Of a stretch of 33,920 nucleotides of DNA, positions 26,393 to 33,920 are shown piece by piece. The stretch is taken from positions 521 through 34,440 of the forward strand of contig NZ_PPQD01000036.1 in the NCBI RefSeq assembly GCF_002901825.1, given 5' to 3'. Origin of the DNA: Mammaliicoccus sciuri (GTDB lineage Bacteria > Bacillota > Bacilli > Staphylococcales > Staphylococcaceae). The notes under the pieces are model-generated. The model was not told where the DNA came from. It saw only the letters and a program-made list of their open reading frames with translations, and did no database searches. The translations under genes were made by a program, and so were the position numbers. How positions within the stretch are numbered: position 1 is the first letter of the stretch; every line of letters starts with the position of its first letter.

Positions 26393-29213
26393 AAATGTAG
26401 AAGCCTTAGAAAAATATGCAGCAAATTATCTAGATAATTTAAAAGAAAATACGCATTCAGATGAAAATACACAGGCAGAAGAAATTACTTATTCTGAAGA
26501 AGATATAAAAGAAGCTATTCAACCATTTCTTAATCTTGTAAAAGGTATAACAGAGGAAGAAATTGAGCGTACTATTATAAATTTAGAAACTAGATTTAAC
26601 ATTACTATGGAACAAGGGTCGATACTAAGAGGGACTGAAAATTATAAAAAATGGTATTTTGGTTCAAAACGTAAAAATGGAACAGCATTTTGGAATAGAT
26701 ACAGAAGATATCTAGAAGAGGTTGTAAGAACGCCTTCTCAAGTAATAGACCAAATTGATTATGCTGCAGATGAAATAATGGATAATTTAGCTAACCCGAA
26801 AACTGAAAATAATTTTTCAAGAAAAGGGTTAGTTATTGGTGCAGTTCAATCTGGTAAAACTTCTAATTACATAGGTTTGATGAACAAGGCAGCTGATAGT
26901 GGATATAAAGTTATTATTGTATTAACTGGAACAATTGAAAAATTAAGAAAGCAAACTCAAGAAAGAATAGATGAAGGTTTTATTGGCATTGATAGTAGTG
27001 CAATAGTAAACGATAAGAAAAGTAGACATGTAGGAGTTGGAAAATTTGACTACTTATATGGTGAATCTTTATCTGTATCACCGTTTACTACAACATCTGA
27101 TGATTTTAATATAAAAGCAAGTTTAAAAATTGAAGGTAACAAAGGGCCAGTTGTATTTGTCTTGAAAAAGAATAAATCAGTATTAGAAAAGCTAACAAAA
27201 TGGCTAGAAATTTATAATATTAATCAACAAACTGGAACAATTGAATCTCCTTTATTATTAATTGACGATGAAGCCGACAATGCATCGGTAAATACTGCAG
27301 CTGAAGATAGAGATCCTACTACGATTAATCAGCTAATTAGAAATATATTAAAATTATTTTCTAAATCTAGTTATGTTGGGTTTACTGCAACACCATTTGC
27401 GAATATTTTTATAGATCCACAATATCAATCGGATGATGGAGATGATTTGTTTCCTAGAGATTTTATCTATTTATTAGAGCAACCATCAAATTATATTGGA
27501 CCTACAGAATTATATAGTAGTGAAGGAAAATATCATTATATGATAAGAAATAATGATGATGTTGAAAATGTTTTGAAAATTAAACACAAAAATGGAGAAT
27601 TTCCTACTAGGCTTCCTGATAGTTTAAAAGAAGCAATAATAGTCTTCTTTTTAAGTAATGCTATCAGAGATCTAAGAGGTGATGAGAAAAAACACCGTGC
27701 AATGTTAATCCATATATCAAGGTTTATTAGTGTACAAGATAATATACGAGATAAAGTTGATAGTTATGTTAAACATTTACAATTGAAAATACAAAATTAT
27801 ATTTATGATGATAGAGAAAATGAAATAATTAGTGAAATACATAGAATTTTTGAGAAAGAATTTGGCAAAAGTAAAGTAGATGGTATTGAGAAAGTAGAAA
27901 TCTCAGAAGAATGGAACGATGTGAAAAATGCGTTATTAAAAGCTGTAATGCCTATACAAGTAAAAGTTGTGAATAGTGGGGTTGCCTCAAAGAATCTTGA
28001 TTATGATGGATATGAAGATGATGGTTTAAGATTAATAGCTATTGGGGGATTAAGCTTAGCAAGAGGTTTAACTTTAGAAGGATTAATGACAAGCTATTTT
28101 TATAGAAATACTAAAATGTATGATACATTGATGCAAATGGGCAGATGGTTTGGTTATAGAGATGGTTATGCAGATATATGTAGACTCTGGACTTCATCTG
28201 AATCTGCAGATTGGTACGAACATATTGCACTAGCTACTGAAGAATTGAGATATGAAATTAAAAAGATGGATGCACAAAATAAAAAACCTATTGAATTTGG
28301 ATTAAAAGTGAGATCTGCTGAAGATGCACCATTAATAATAACTGCAAGAAATAAAATGAGAAGTGCAGATCAAATGACACTTCGAAGAAGTGTTAATGGT
28401 CAAATGTTAGAGACAGCTATACTATATAAAGATTCCAATATGTTGAAAATCAATAATCAAGTAATTACAAAGTGGCTTGTAAAAAATCAAGTTTATGAAT
28501 ACAATGACTTTGATAATTTAAGTTTAAAAAAACCTACATTAAAGGATGTAGGAAAGGAAAGAATTGTACATTTATTAAATTCAATTGAGATTCCGACTAT
28601 AAATGACATAAAAAGCATAATTAATACTATGGAAGAAAATAATTCAGAATTATTTGAAAAGTGGGATGTTGTAGTTGCTAGTAATAAATTTAATGGCCAA
28701 GAAGAAAAAATTGTACAGTTTGGACCATTTGAAATTAATCCATTAGAGAGGTCATTTGATTTCTTTGGTGATGGGGAAAAATTTATCAGAATGAGTAAAG
28801 GTAAGAAAAGGTTAGGTCAAGTTTCATATGCTAGAGGTGGTTTAACAGATAATCAGTATAACGAAATTAAGGTAGAAGTAGATAAACAAAGAAAACATTT
28901 AGGGAAAGGGAAAAATGGGACATATAAAAGTCCGTCAGAGTATATGTATTTTAATACAGGAATAGAAAGAAACCCATTATTAGTTATATATCCAATTAAA
29001 TTAAAACCTAGTGATGATAGTAATACTCAAAAATTTATAGAAAATAACTCTGAACTTGTAACGGGGATATCTATTGGTATCCCAGACATAGAAGGCAGCG
29101 AGATGGTAACTTATGAATATGCTATTACTGTTACAAAGCAAAGAGAATTATTAGGTATACCTTTATATGAAGACGAGGACGAAGATGAGGATGAGGTGGA
29201 TTACAATGTATAG
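26382..29213 (+). CDS. Z1-domain superfamily II ATPase/helicase
   Basis: A 943-residue protein with helicase-like motifs. These are Walker A GAVQSGKT (153-160), Walker B LLLIDDEAD (291-299), the T-A-T-P motif in YVGFTATPFAN (331-341), and a late motif LMQMGRWFGYRDGY with the arginine finger. The region after the ATPase core (around 545-610, IGGLSLARGLTLEG) is the typical Z1 domain (PF10593). Such proteins occur in restriction operons with REase-fold nucleases and are presumed to translocate or remodel DNA. The protein ends in an acidic EDEDEDEDE tail. ATG at 26382 has GAGGAGG upstream and overlaps the preceding gene by 11 bases; the TTG at 26364 lies in front of the ribosome site. Confidence 0.9.
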   Translation: MNNKNVEALEKYAANYLDNLKENTHSDENTQAEEITYSEEDIKEAIQPFLNLVKGITEEEIERTIINLETRFNITMEQGSILRGTENYKKWYFGSKRKNGTAFWNRYRRYLEEVVRTPSQVIDQIDYAADEIMDNLANPKTENNFSRKGLVIGAVQSGKTSNYIGLMNKAADSGYKVIIVLTGTIEKLRKQTQERIDEGFIGIDSSAIVNDKKSRHVGVGKFDYLYGESLSVSPFTTTSDDFNIKASLKIEGNKGPVVFVLKKNKSVLEKLTKWLEIYNINQQTGTIESPLLLIDDEADNASVNTAAEDRDPTTINQLIRNILKLFSKSSYVGFTATPFANIFIDPQYQSDDGDDLFPRDFIYLLEQPSNYIGPTELYSSEGKYHYMIRNNDDVENVLKIKHKNGEFPTRLPDSLKEAIIVFFLSNAIRDLRGDEKKHRAMLIHISRFISVQDNIRDKVDSYVKHLQLKIQNYIYDDRENEIISEIHRIFEKEFGKSKVDGIEKVEISEEWNDVKNALLKAVMPIQVKVVNSGVASKNLDYDGYEDDGLRLIAIGGLSLARGLTLEGLMTSYFYRNTKMYDTLMQMGRWFGYRDGYADICRLWTSSESADWYEHIALATEELRYEIKKMDAQNKKPIEFGLKVRSAEDAPLIITARNKMRSADQMTLRRSVNGQMLETAILYKDSNMLKINNQVITKWLVKNQVYEYNDFDNLSLKKPTLKDVGKERIVHLLNSIEIPTINDIKSIINTMEENNSELFEKWDVVVASNKFNGQEEKIVQFGPFEINPLERSFDFFGDGEKFIRMSKGKKRLGQVSYARGGLTDNQYNEIKVEVDKQRKHLGKGKNGTYKSPSEYMYFNTGIERNPLLVIYPIKLKPSDDSNTQKFIENNSELVTGISIGIPDIEGSEMVTYEYAITVTKQRELLGIPLYEDEDEDEDEVDYNV

Positions 29214-30123
29214 TAGTCCGGGAAATAGTTATAATAGAATCAAAGGAACCGAAGTTATAGCGATATATTACGGAGAAAACGACGAATTTTTACCTAGTAT
29301 TTATATAAAATTGAAAAATAAGCCTAAGCTAAATATAAAATCTAAGTTACTTAATACAAATATATTTTTAAGAAAAGATAAGCTTTGGGCATTAGAAATT
29401 TCACTATTAAGTAATAAATATATCGGTGTATTTAAAGTTTTAGCAGATGATTTAATTAGTACAATAGATGATGAAAGCATTCAAGAGATAGCAGAGAAAA
29501 ATTTGATTTATAGGTATAATGAGTGGCAAAAGCTTTTTGATAGCAAAGTTTTGGAAACTTTGACATATAAAAAAATTCAAGGTTTAGTTGGTGAATTGTT
29601 CTTTTTAGATAAAAAAATGTTTGGAAAATATGGAATTAAAAATTCTATAAAGTCTTGGATGGGACCTTTAGGTGCAAATCAAGATTTTCAAATAGAGAAT
29701 ACTTGGTACGAGATAAAAACTAAATCATTTAATAAAGAAAAAATTTATATCAGTAATCAAAACCAATTCAAATCAAATAGCGATGGTTCTTTGGTAATTA
29801 TTAATGTTGAAAAAGCAAGTGATATATCAGAACAATCAGTGAATTTAATTAAATTATATGAGAAGATTTTAGGAAAAATAGAAGATAAATCTATTCAAGA
29901 AGAATTTAAGAAAAAATTGGCATACTTAGGATTTGTACCTAATGATTTATATAAAGATTATAATTTTTATATAACTTCAGTAGTATATTACAAGGTAGAT
30001 AATACATTTCCAATTTTAAAATCATCCAATTCTATTGACCCATTTGTTAATGTTAAGTATGAAATGCATCTTCCGAGTATTAAAGAGTATATTTCTAAGG
30101 AGGAAAAAAATGGTCAAATTTAG
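29206..30123 (+). CDS. PD-(D/E)XK nuclease-fold protein (DUF4420 type)
   Basis: A 305-residue predicted endonuclease. Glu130 in GLVGELFFL, Asp160 in GANQDF, and Glu169 and Lys171 in YEIKTKS form a full PD-(D/E)XK metal site in the order alpha-beta-beta usual for the fold. This family (PF14390) is found beside Z1 and AIPR genes and is the most likely DNA-cutting component here. The ATG at 29206 follows GAGGTGGA and overlaps the Z1 gene by 8 bases. No recognition domain is apparent. All active-site residues are intact, so the nuclease should be active. Confidence 0.87.
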   Translation: MYSSPGNSYNRIKGTEVIAIYYGENDEFLPSIYIKLKNKPKLNIKSKLLNTNIFLRKDKLWALEISLLSNKYIGVFKVLADDLISTIDDESIQEIAEKNLIYRYNEWQKLFDSKVLETLTYKKIQGLVGELFFLDKKMFGKYGIKNSIKSWMGPLGANQDFQIENTWYEIKTKSFNKEKIYISNQNQFKSNSDGSLVIINVEKASDISEQSVNLIKLYEKILGKIEDKSIQEEFKKKLAYLGFVPNDLYKDYNFYITSVVYYKVDNTFPILKSSNSIDPFVNVKYEMHLPSIKEYISKEEKNGQI

Positions 30124-32173
30124 AGAAGAACTAGTTAATGAAATAAAATCATTAGCTATTTCTGAAAATATATCGGACAGAGAAGCTTTCTTCCAAACCT
30201 ATGTCGAAAAATTGGAAGAAGCTGAATTGATAGAAGATTATAATTACTTATATTTTTCTGGACAGGGTTCAAGAAACCGAAATATTCAAATAGATGGTTA
30301 TTCTTACAATGAATTAGATAAAAAATTAACATTATTTATTATACCAGAATTAACATATTTTGAAGAACGAGTTATTACAGCTACAGAAGCAAAAACATGG
30401 TTCAATAAGGCGTTTTATTTTTATAAAGATGTAAACAAAATCATAATAAATTCCGAAGAAAGCTCTGAAGGTTATGGTCTAGCATACGATATTAAAGAAA
30501 ATAAAATGGAAATTAATATAATAGATATAATAATTCTAACAGATATGAAAAAATCTGATAAAATTGACAAAATAGATAATGATTATACTGAGAATATAAG
30601 AGTTGAATACTCAATATTTGATATCTCTAGAATTCAATTAATGGATGAGTCTAAAAATGGCAAAGAGCAATTATATATAAATTTAGATGAATTTGGGTTC
30701 AATGGTATAACAGCTTTACCGGCTTCTGAGACTAATGAATACAAAGCATATTTATGTAATATTCCAGGAGTACTTTTAGCTAAATTATATGATAAGTATC
30801 AATCTAGACTTTTAGAAGGTAATGTGAGGTCATTTTTACAAACAAGAGGTAAAGTAAATAAAGGTATCAGAAATACTATTTTAAATGATCCAAGTATGTT
30901 TTTTGCTTATAATAATGGAATTGCAGCAACAGCAGAGTCAATTGATTTTATAAATACAGATCATGGTGTAATGATAACGGGGGTTAAAGATTTACAAATT
31001 GTTAATGGAGGGCAGACAACTGCATCCTTAGCTAATGCTTGGTTAAATGATACAAGACATAATTCAAGAGAGCAGATTGAAAAAATTGTTGTCCCTATGA
31101 AACTATCAGTAGTTTCTTATGATAATGCACAGGAACTTATACCGAATATTTCGAAATTTGCTAATAGTCAAAATAAGGTGAGTGATGCAGATTTAGCATC
31201 CAATCATCCATTCCATATTAAATTTGAAAATTTATCTAGGAGTATCGTAGCACCACCTACCAAAGGAGCACAATTTGGTACTTATTGGTACTATGAGAGA
31301 GCAAATGGGCAATATAGACAAGAAACATATAAATCGACAAAATCTGTAAAGAAACAATTTGAGATGACGCACCCTAAAAATCAAATGTTTAAAAAAGTAG
31401 ATTTAGCAAAGTATTATAATATCTATATGTTAAAACCACATATTGCTAGTGCAGGAGCACAAAAAAGTTTTAATATTTTTAGTAAGTGGATGGTTAGTAA
31501 ATGGGATAAAAACAGCAACTTTGTTAATGAAGTATTCTTTAAAAAAGCAGTTGCCCTTACTATTCTATTTAAGAAATCAGATTATATAGTTAGACATCAA
31601 CCTTGGTATGATAGTTATAAAGCGAATATAGTTGCATATACTCTATCTAGTATTTTTCATAAGGTTGAAAACTTAGATTCTAATTATGAAATAGACTTTA
31701 ATTTGATTTGGAAAAATCAAGATTTGACTGATGCATGGATTAGTCAAATACAAGAAGTATCCAAAATAATGTATGAACATTTAACATGCAGTGATAGAAC
31801 GGTTGAAAACGTTACTGAATGGGCAAAAAGAGAAGTAAGTTGGAATAGTGCAAAAAAAATAGATTTTAATTTGAACTCTGATTTTTTAAATGAATTAATT
31901 GACTCTCAATATAATAAGACTATTGAGCAATCTTCAACTAAAAATGACAAACAGAATAATGAAATAGATGCATTAATGAAAGTATTTGAGTATGGGTCTG
32001 AATTTTGGACTGAATTATATAATTGGGGTAATGATGAAAAAATTTGGAATAAAGTAGATATAGATTTTCTCAATTTAGGCATGAATATTGACAAAAAAGT
32101 GCCAACAGATAAACAAGCTATAAAAATTTTAGATACTTTAGAGAAAGCTAGAACAGAAAGTTTTCCCAAATAA
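30110..32173 (+). CDS. AIPR family (abortive-infection phage-resistance) protein
   Basis: A 687-residue protein. The central block LLEGNVRSFLQTRGKVNKGI, FFAYNNGIAATAE and LQIVNGGQTTASLANA (about 234-310) is the hallmark of the AIPR domain (PF10592), named after the lactococcal phage-resistance protein AbiR. The C-terminal 350 residues are helical and unassigned. AIPR proteins are repeatedly found with Z1, GHKL and methylase genes, but their biochemical activity is not established to my knowledge. The ATG at 30110 has AAGGAGG five bases upstream and overlaps the nuclease gene by 14 bases, which completes a chain of coupled genes and suggests a fixed-stoichiometry complex. Confidence 0.88.
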   Translation: MVKFREELVNEIKSLAISENISDREAFFQTYVEKLEEAELIEDYNYLYFSGQGSRNRNIQIDGYSYNELDKKLTLFIIPELTYFEERVITATEAKTWFNKAFYFYKDVNKIIINSEESSEGYGLAYDIKENKMEINIIDIIILTDMKKSDKIDKIDNDYTENIRVEYSIFDISRIQLMDESKNGKEQLYINLDEFGFNGITALPASETNEYKAYLCNIPGVLLAKLYDKYQSRLLEGNVRSFLQTRGKVNKGIRNTILNDPSMFFAYNNGIAATAESIDFINTDHGVMITGVKDLQIVNGGQTTASLANAWLNDTRHNSREQIEKIVVPMKLSVVSYDNAQELIPNISKFANSQNKVSDADLASNHPFHIKFENLSRSIVAPPTKGAQFGTYWYYERANGQYRQETYKSTKSVKKQFEMTHPKNQMFKKVDLAKYYNIYMLKPHIASAGAQKSFNIFSKWMVSKWDKNSNFVNEVFFKKAVALTILFKKSDYIVRHQPWYDSYKANIVAYTLSSIFHKVENLDSNYEIDFNLIWKNQDLTDAWISQIQEVSKIMYEHLTCSDRTVENVTEWAKREVSWNSAKKIDFNLNSDFLNELIDSQYNKTIEQSSTKNDKQNNEIDALMKVFEYGSEFWTELYNWGNDEKIWNKVDIDFLNLGMNIDKKVPTDKQAIKILDTLEKARTESFPK

Positions 32174-32176
32174 AAT

Positions 32177-32208
32177 AGATACCGATTGAGGACTCCTCTT
32201 CGGTATCT
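32177..32208. terminator. Bidirectional hairpin between the AIPR and methylase genes
   Basis: AGATACCGA and TCGGTATCT enclose an inner GAGG-ACT-CCTC stem. The hairpin starts four bases after the AIPR stop and touches the methylase stop. T tracts are poor, so termination strength is uncertain. Confidence 0.7.
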
Positions 32209-33497
32209 TAGGTTAATTGGCAAGACTTGTGGTCATCAATAGTTTTATGACTGATTATATTCTGTTTAATATGAATTAGTTCAGTGAAAATTTCTTCAAG
32301 TATATTAACAACAATACTATTGCCTGCTAATCTTAGTAATTTAGAATTACTTAAAAAATATCTATTGCTACTAACTTTAATGTTATTGTTCATTAATAAT
32401 TCATAGTCTTCTTCATCAAATCCCATTAATAAGAATGCTTCTCTAGATGTTAAATTTCTATACGGTGCTTTAGAGGTTGGTAAATCAAGATTGTGTATAA
32501 TTATACCAGCATTAGGATTTCTGTCTTGTTTAGTTGTTATTGTTTTTGCTATAAGACCGTTTGTTTTTTGACCTTCTGCTAGTTTACGTGATGACTCATA
32601 AATTTTTTTCCGGGAAGGTGTATTATTTGGTATACTTTCCAATGCTTCTTTGTGATAGACTTTATCTTTATAGTTTAATCGTAAAAAACCATCGATTTTT
32701 GGTGGTTTTTTCTTTTGGTTTAAACGAGAATTTTTAAAGAATTTTTCTATTTTTTCCTTTGTATTTATATCCAAATCTTTAGTATAGACACTAACCATAA
32801 ATGTTCTTATTCGTTGTTGAGGAATATCGAAGTTCTGTGCATCTAAATCAAAGTCGAAGTTTTGATATCCTAAATCATTAAGCTCGGACTTCCATAAATT
32901 GAAATTATTAATATGTAGTGGTCCATGTATGGCTGAAACGTTTTCCATTAATAAGAATCTAGGAAGCGGTTTATCTAAATCTAAATATTCTTTTAATATT
33001 CTTTCAATTTGCCATAATAAGCCTGAACGATTTTGAATTGATTTATCAATACCACTGAAATTACCATGCCAATAACTACTTATTGATAAATCTTGGCAAG
33101 GAAAGCTATATGTTAATAAATCAGAGTATGGTAAATCACTTGCTGTAACAGATGATATATCAACTAAGTTTTTATTATTTTGAATACTATGAAGTATAGA
33201 TTTCAGTTGATCTATACTCATTCTACTAAGTGAACCTTGTAAAAGTGGTGTTTTACCATCACCACTTAAGTTAAATTTAGACAAAATATTAATTAAGTCA
33301 TTTTTAGAATAACTATCATACTTTTCCAAGTTTTGATTTCCGTTGTGTATGATATCATAAGAATAAAGCGCAGCAATCTCCCATTCAACTGTTGTAACAA
33401 TTTCATAATCAAAAGCAGAATTTTTAAATTTTATTCTATCAAGTGCTTTTGCTTGAGCACCAATTCCGCTAAAAGTTTCAATCACTTTAAATGTCAA
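32208..33497 (-). CDS. DNA cytosine-5 methyltransferase
   Basis: A 429-residue C5 methylase with motifs in canonical order: motif I ETFSGIGAQA (7-16, AdoMet binding), motif IV SFPCQ (131-135, nucleophile Cys134), motif VI ENV (185-187), motif VIII QQRIR (227-231), and motif X AGNSIV near 390. The spacing between motifs I and IV is longer than in small enzymes such as HhaI. The target-recognition region lies between VIII and X, so the recognised sequence cannot be read. It converges on the restriction operon and has its own promoter, as needed to methylate the host before the nuclease appears. The start is TTG, preceded by GGTGAT; no ATG is available nearby, which suggests modest translation. 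Confidence 0.93.
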   Translation of the reverse strand: MTFKVIETFSGIGAQAKALDRIKFKNSAFDYEIVTTVEWEIAALYSYDIIHNGNQNLEKYDSYSKNDLINILSKFNLSGDGKTPLLQGSLSRMSIDQLKSILHSIQNNKNLVDISSVTASDLPYSDLLTYSFPCQDLSISSYWHGNFSGIDKSIQNRSGLLWQIERILKEYLDLDKPLPRFLLMENVSAIHGPLHINNFNLWKSELNDLGYQNFDFDLDAQNFDIPQQRIRTFMVSVYTKDLDINTKEKIEKFFKNSRLNQKKKPPKIDGFLRLNYKDKVYHKEALESIPNNTPSRKKIYESSRKLAEGQKTNGLIAKTITTKQDRNPNAGIIIHNLDLPTSKAPYRNLTSREAFLLMGFDEEDYELLMNNNIKVSSNRYFLSNSKLLRLAGNSIVVNILEEIFTELIHIKQNIISHKTIDDHKSCQLT

Positions 33498-33563
33498 TTA
33501 GATCACCGCCCTCATCATTATTTAACTTTATAATATTAACAAATAAGTAACTTTTGTACAACA

Positions 33564-33581
33564 ATATTCTTTCGAGAATAT
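33564..33581. promoter_or_regulatory. Palindrome in the methylase leader
   Basis: ATATTCT-TTCG-AGAATAT is a perfect inverted repeat about 67 bases before the TTG start and downstream of the predicted transcription start. It may be an operator or an RNA hairpin that tunes methylase expression. Confidence 0.5.
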
Positions 33582-33610
33582 AGTAATTTAACAGTTTTGG
33601 TTTTAAGTTC

Positions 33611-33616
33611 ATTATA
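33611..33616 (-). promoter_or_regulatory. Extended -10 promoter of the methylase gene
   Basis: On the minus strand TGGTATAAT is a perfect extended -10 (TGnTATAAT). The -35 region is weak. It implies a leader of about 105 bases before the TTG start. The rest of 33498-33759 shows no gene. Confidence 0.6.
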
Positions 33617-33759
33617 CCATCAAATCTAAGATATTATTTATAATCTGGAAAAAATTACTCAACTAAATTTTGGTCAATAAAAATTATAGAATGTTTTTAT
33701 AAAATTTTAATAAAAAAGGGATTTTAGAAATTTGTACATAAAATAGTTTTATTACTGCA

Positions 33760-33840
33760 ATGGAAAAAACAGTCACAACATATACAATCGGTTATCACTT
33801 TGATAACGAGGCAGAAGCGGAAGTTATAAACCTAACATGA
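33760..33840 (+). pseudogene. isdG 3'-end remnant (right copy)
   Basis: An ATG opens a short in-frame run, M-E-K then [23 protein letters not shown] and a stop. From the third codon it repeats the end of isdG; differences are Val to Ala and Pro-Ala to Leu-Thr. The catalytic Asn, Trp and His are absent and there is no ribosome site, so it is a remnant or attachment site rather than a working gene. Confidence 0.85.
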
Positions 33841-33865
33841 CTTTAATGTCATGTTAGGTTTTTTT
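33763..33865 (+). repeat. Direct repeat, right copy (isdG 3' end plus terminator)
   Basis: This is the partner of 24590-24691. The coding part is nearly identical, and the terminator part diverges but keeps its stem. Sequence upstream of 33763 does not resemble isdG. Confidence 0.95.
33829..33865 (+). terminator. isdG-type terminator (right copy)
   Basis: AACCTAACATGAC and GTCATGTTAGGTT form a perfect 13-bp stem with seven T residues. Compared with the left copy, one C-G pair has become T-A and one G-U pair has become A-U. Confidence 0.9.
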
Positions 33866-33880
33866 GTTTGTGTAATTAAA

Positions 33881-33901
33881 ACCATACGCTATGCGTATGG
33901 T
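33881..33901. repeat. Perfect inverted repeat outside the right repeat
   Basis: ACCATACGC-TAT-GCGTATGGT lies 15 bases beyond the right terminator. A half arm (GTATGGT) recurs at 33906-33912. No gene is seen before the window ends. Confidence 0.7.
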
Positions 33902-33920
33902 ACAGTATGGTTTAACCGTT

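Larger units (their letters stand above)
24693..33762. mobile_element. Putative restriction-modification island inserted at the isdG 3' end
   Basis: The block between the two isdG-end repeats holds five genes: GHKL ATPase, Z1 ATPase, PD-(D/E)XK nuclease, AIPR protein and a cytosine methyltransferase. All belong to families linked to DNA restriction. None belongs to the housekeeping or haem-uptake set around it. The exact flanking repeats and the defence content argue for horizontal gain. I see no integrase, resolvase, transposase or relaxase, so mobilisation would need help in trans or homologous recombination. Calling it mobile is therefore inference. Confidence 0.6.

Noticed and set aside
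24693-33762. Prophage, transposon or SCC element with its own recombinase
   Set aside because: None of the five genes shows integrase, serine recombinase, transposase or phage structural motifs.
33760-33840. A second functional isdG
   Set aside because: Only the last codons are present; the catalytic Asn, Trp and His and a ribosome site are missing.

Overview
The window looks like chromosomal DNA from a staphylococcus or a close relative in Staphylococcaceae. The DNA is A+T-rich and uses strong AGGAGG-type ribosome sites. It carries a Ser-Asp-repeat LPDTG surface protein, an iron-regulated surface determinant (isd) haem-uptake operon with sortase B and IsdG, and a class III fructose-1,6-bisphosphatase. 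I cannot name the species from sequence alone.

Layout. 1-1501: the 3' part of a SasG/Aap/Pls-type adhesin (G5/E repeats, a long Ser/Asp/Ala repeat and an LPDTG anchor), followed by a 534-residue protein I do not recognise. 3342-5254: a hotdog thioesterase, a glutamate-racemase-like protein in which both catalytic cysteines are serine, and a LysE-family exporter. 5331-5617: two abutting arrays of 41-bp repeats. 5808-9345: a heterodimeric ABC exporter pair. 9440-11440: a CocE/X-Pro-type hydrolase. 11583-13538 (minus): fbp. 13688-14041: a DUF488 protein. 14047-14607: a third 41-bp array with 14 copies in perfect register. 14654-18304 (minus): the thiazole operon tenI-thiO-thiS-thiG-thiF behind a TPP riboswitch with its terminator. 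18644-24667: a Fur-box-controlled isd operon in the order isdC, two-NEAT protein, isdE, isdF, ABC ATPase, srtB, isdG.

24693-33762 is an accessory island. It has four co-directional, overlapping genes: a MORC/MutL-like GHKL ATPase, a Z1-domain superfamily II ATPase, a PD-(D/E)XK nuclease and an AIPR protein. They converge on a DNA cytosine-5 methyltransferase. This content matches the MutL/MORC-ATPase-containing restriction-modification systems predicted by comparative genomics (Iyer, Abhiman and Aravind, 2008). The likely job is phage or foreign-DNA restriction, with the methylase marking self DNA.

The most striking structural observation is that the last 26 or so codons of isdG and its terminator are present twice in direct orientation, 9173 bp apart, flanking the island exactly. 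The terminator stems of the two copies differ by compensatory changes, so the right copy is not a fresh target duplication. The 3' end of isdG therefore looks like an integration or recombination site, and no recombinase is visible inside the island. The other points worth a second look are the three 41-bp repeat arrays with shared architecture, an IsdE with Lys where the haem-ligating Met is expected, and the Cys-less racemase paralogue.
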